Below, piece by piece: positions 4,965 through 5,017 of a stretch of DNA of 5,017 bases; position 1 is the stretch's first letter, and each line of letters opens with the position of its first letter. Below the pieces are notes generated by a model. The model was not told the origin of the DNA, made no database searches, and saw only the letters and a program-made list of their open reading frames with translations. Source of the DNA: Thermoleophilia bacterium (lineage in GTDB: Bacteria > Actinomycetota > Thermoleophilia > Gaiellales > Gaiellaceae); contig JAOUEK010000190.1 in NCBI GenBank assembly GCA_029858755.1, positions 1 through 5,017 of the forward strand. The letters run 5' to 3'. A program made the translations under genes and the position numbers.

Positions 4965-5017
4965 GCGCCCTGGTCAGACCGCTTCGCCGCGGGGCGGCGG
5001 CCACGACGTGCCCGAGT

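Noticed and set aside
4162..5004. Minus-strand open frame of 280 codons overlapping the kinase PAS region
   Set aside because: Out-of-frame shadow rich in Arg/Ala/Gly/Pro; the kinase frame carries the PAS motifs.
4974..5017. Possible C-terminal end of another minus-strand gene with TGA at 4976-4974
   Set aside because: Only about 13 codons (SGTSWPPPRGEAV) are available, with no recognisable motif, so coding cannot be supported.

Overview
The window is a very GC-rich stretch of bacterial DNA (roughly 70% G+C by eye). It has GTG starts, compact gene spacing and TANNNT-type -10 hexamers close to start codons. This fits a high-GC actinobacterium, and the protein flavour suggests, without proving, a Thermoleophilia-like lineage (Gaiella/Solirubrobacter relatives). 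No rRNA, tRNA, CRISPR array, insertion sequence or integrase was seen.

Left part, minus strand (1-815): the first codons of an ABC-transporter ATPase run off the left edge. Next comes a short gene for a SelW/Rdx-family thioredoxin-fold protein whose redox motif reads Cys-Val-Pro-TGA. The TGA is followed by a long in-frame match to the rest of the family and by a GC-rich hairpin with a GGUCU loop, so it most likely encodes selenocysteine. A strong hairpin terminator separates it from a GYD-domain small protein with a consensus Shine-Dalgarno sequence.

Middle (816-2202): a divergent intergenic region carries a perfect 18-bp palindrome, a candidate operator. A 418-residue major facilitator superfamily (MFS) exporter follows on the plus strand.

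Right part (2203-5017): a NarL/FixJ-type response regulator on the plus strand faces a soluble PAS-PAS-HisKA-HATPase-REC hybrid kinase on the minus strand. The two genes are tail to tail and both stop codons lie within one CTAG tetramer. The regulator's Shine-Dalgarno lies in an 8-bp hairpin that could limit its translation. The pair plausibly forms one signalling system, but its stimulus and targets are not visible here.

The observation most likely to be missed by routine annotation is the selenoprotein gene at 179-430. A standard gene caller would read the TGA as a stop and discard the gene.
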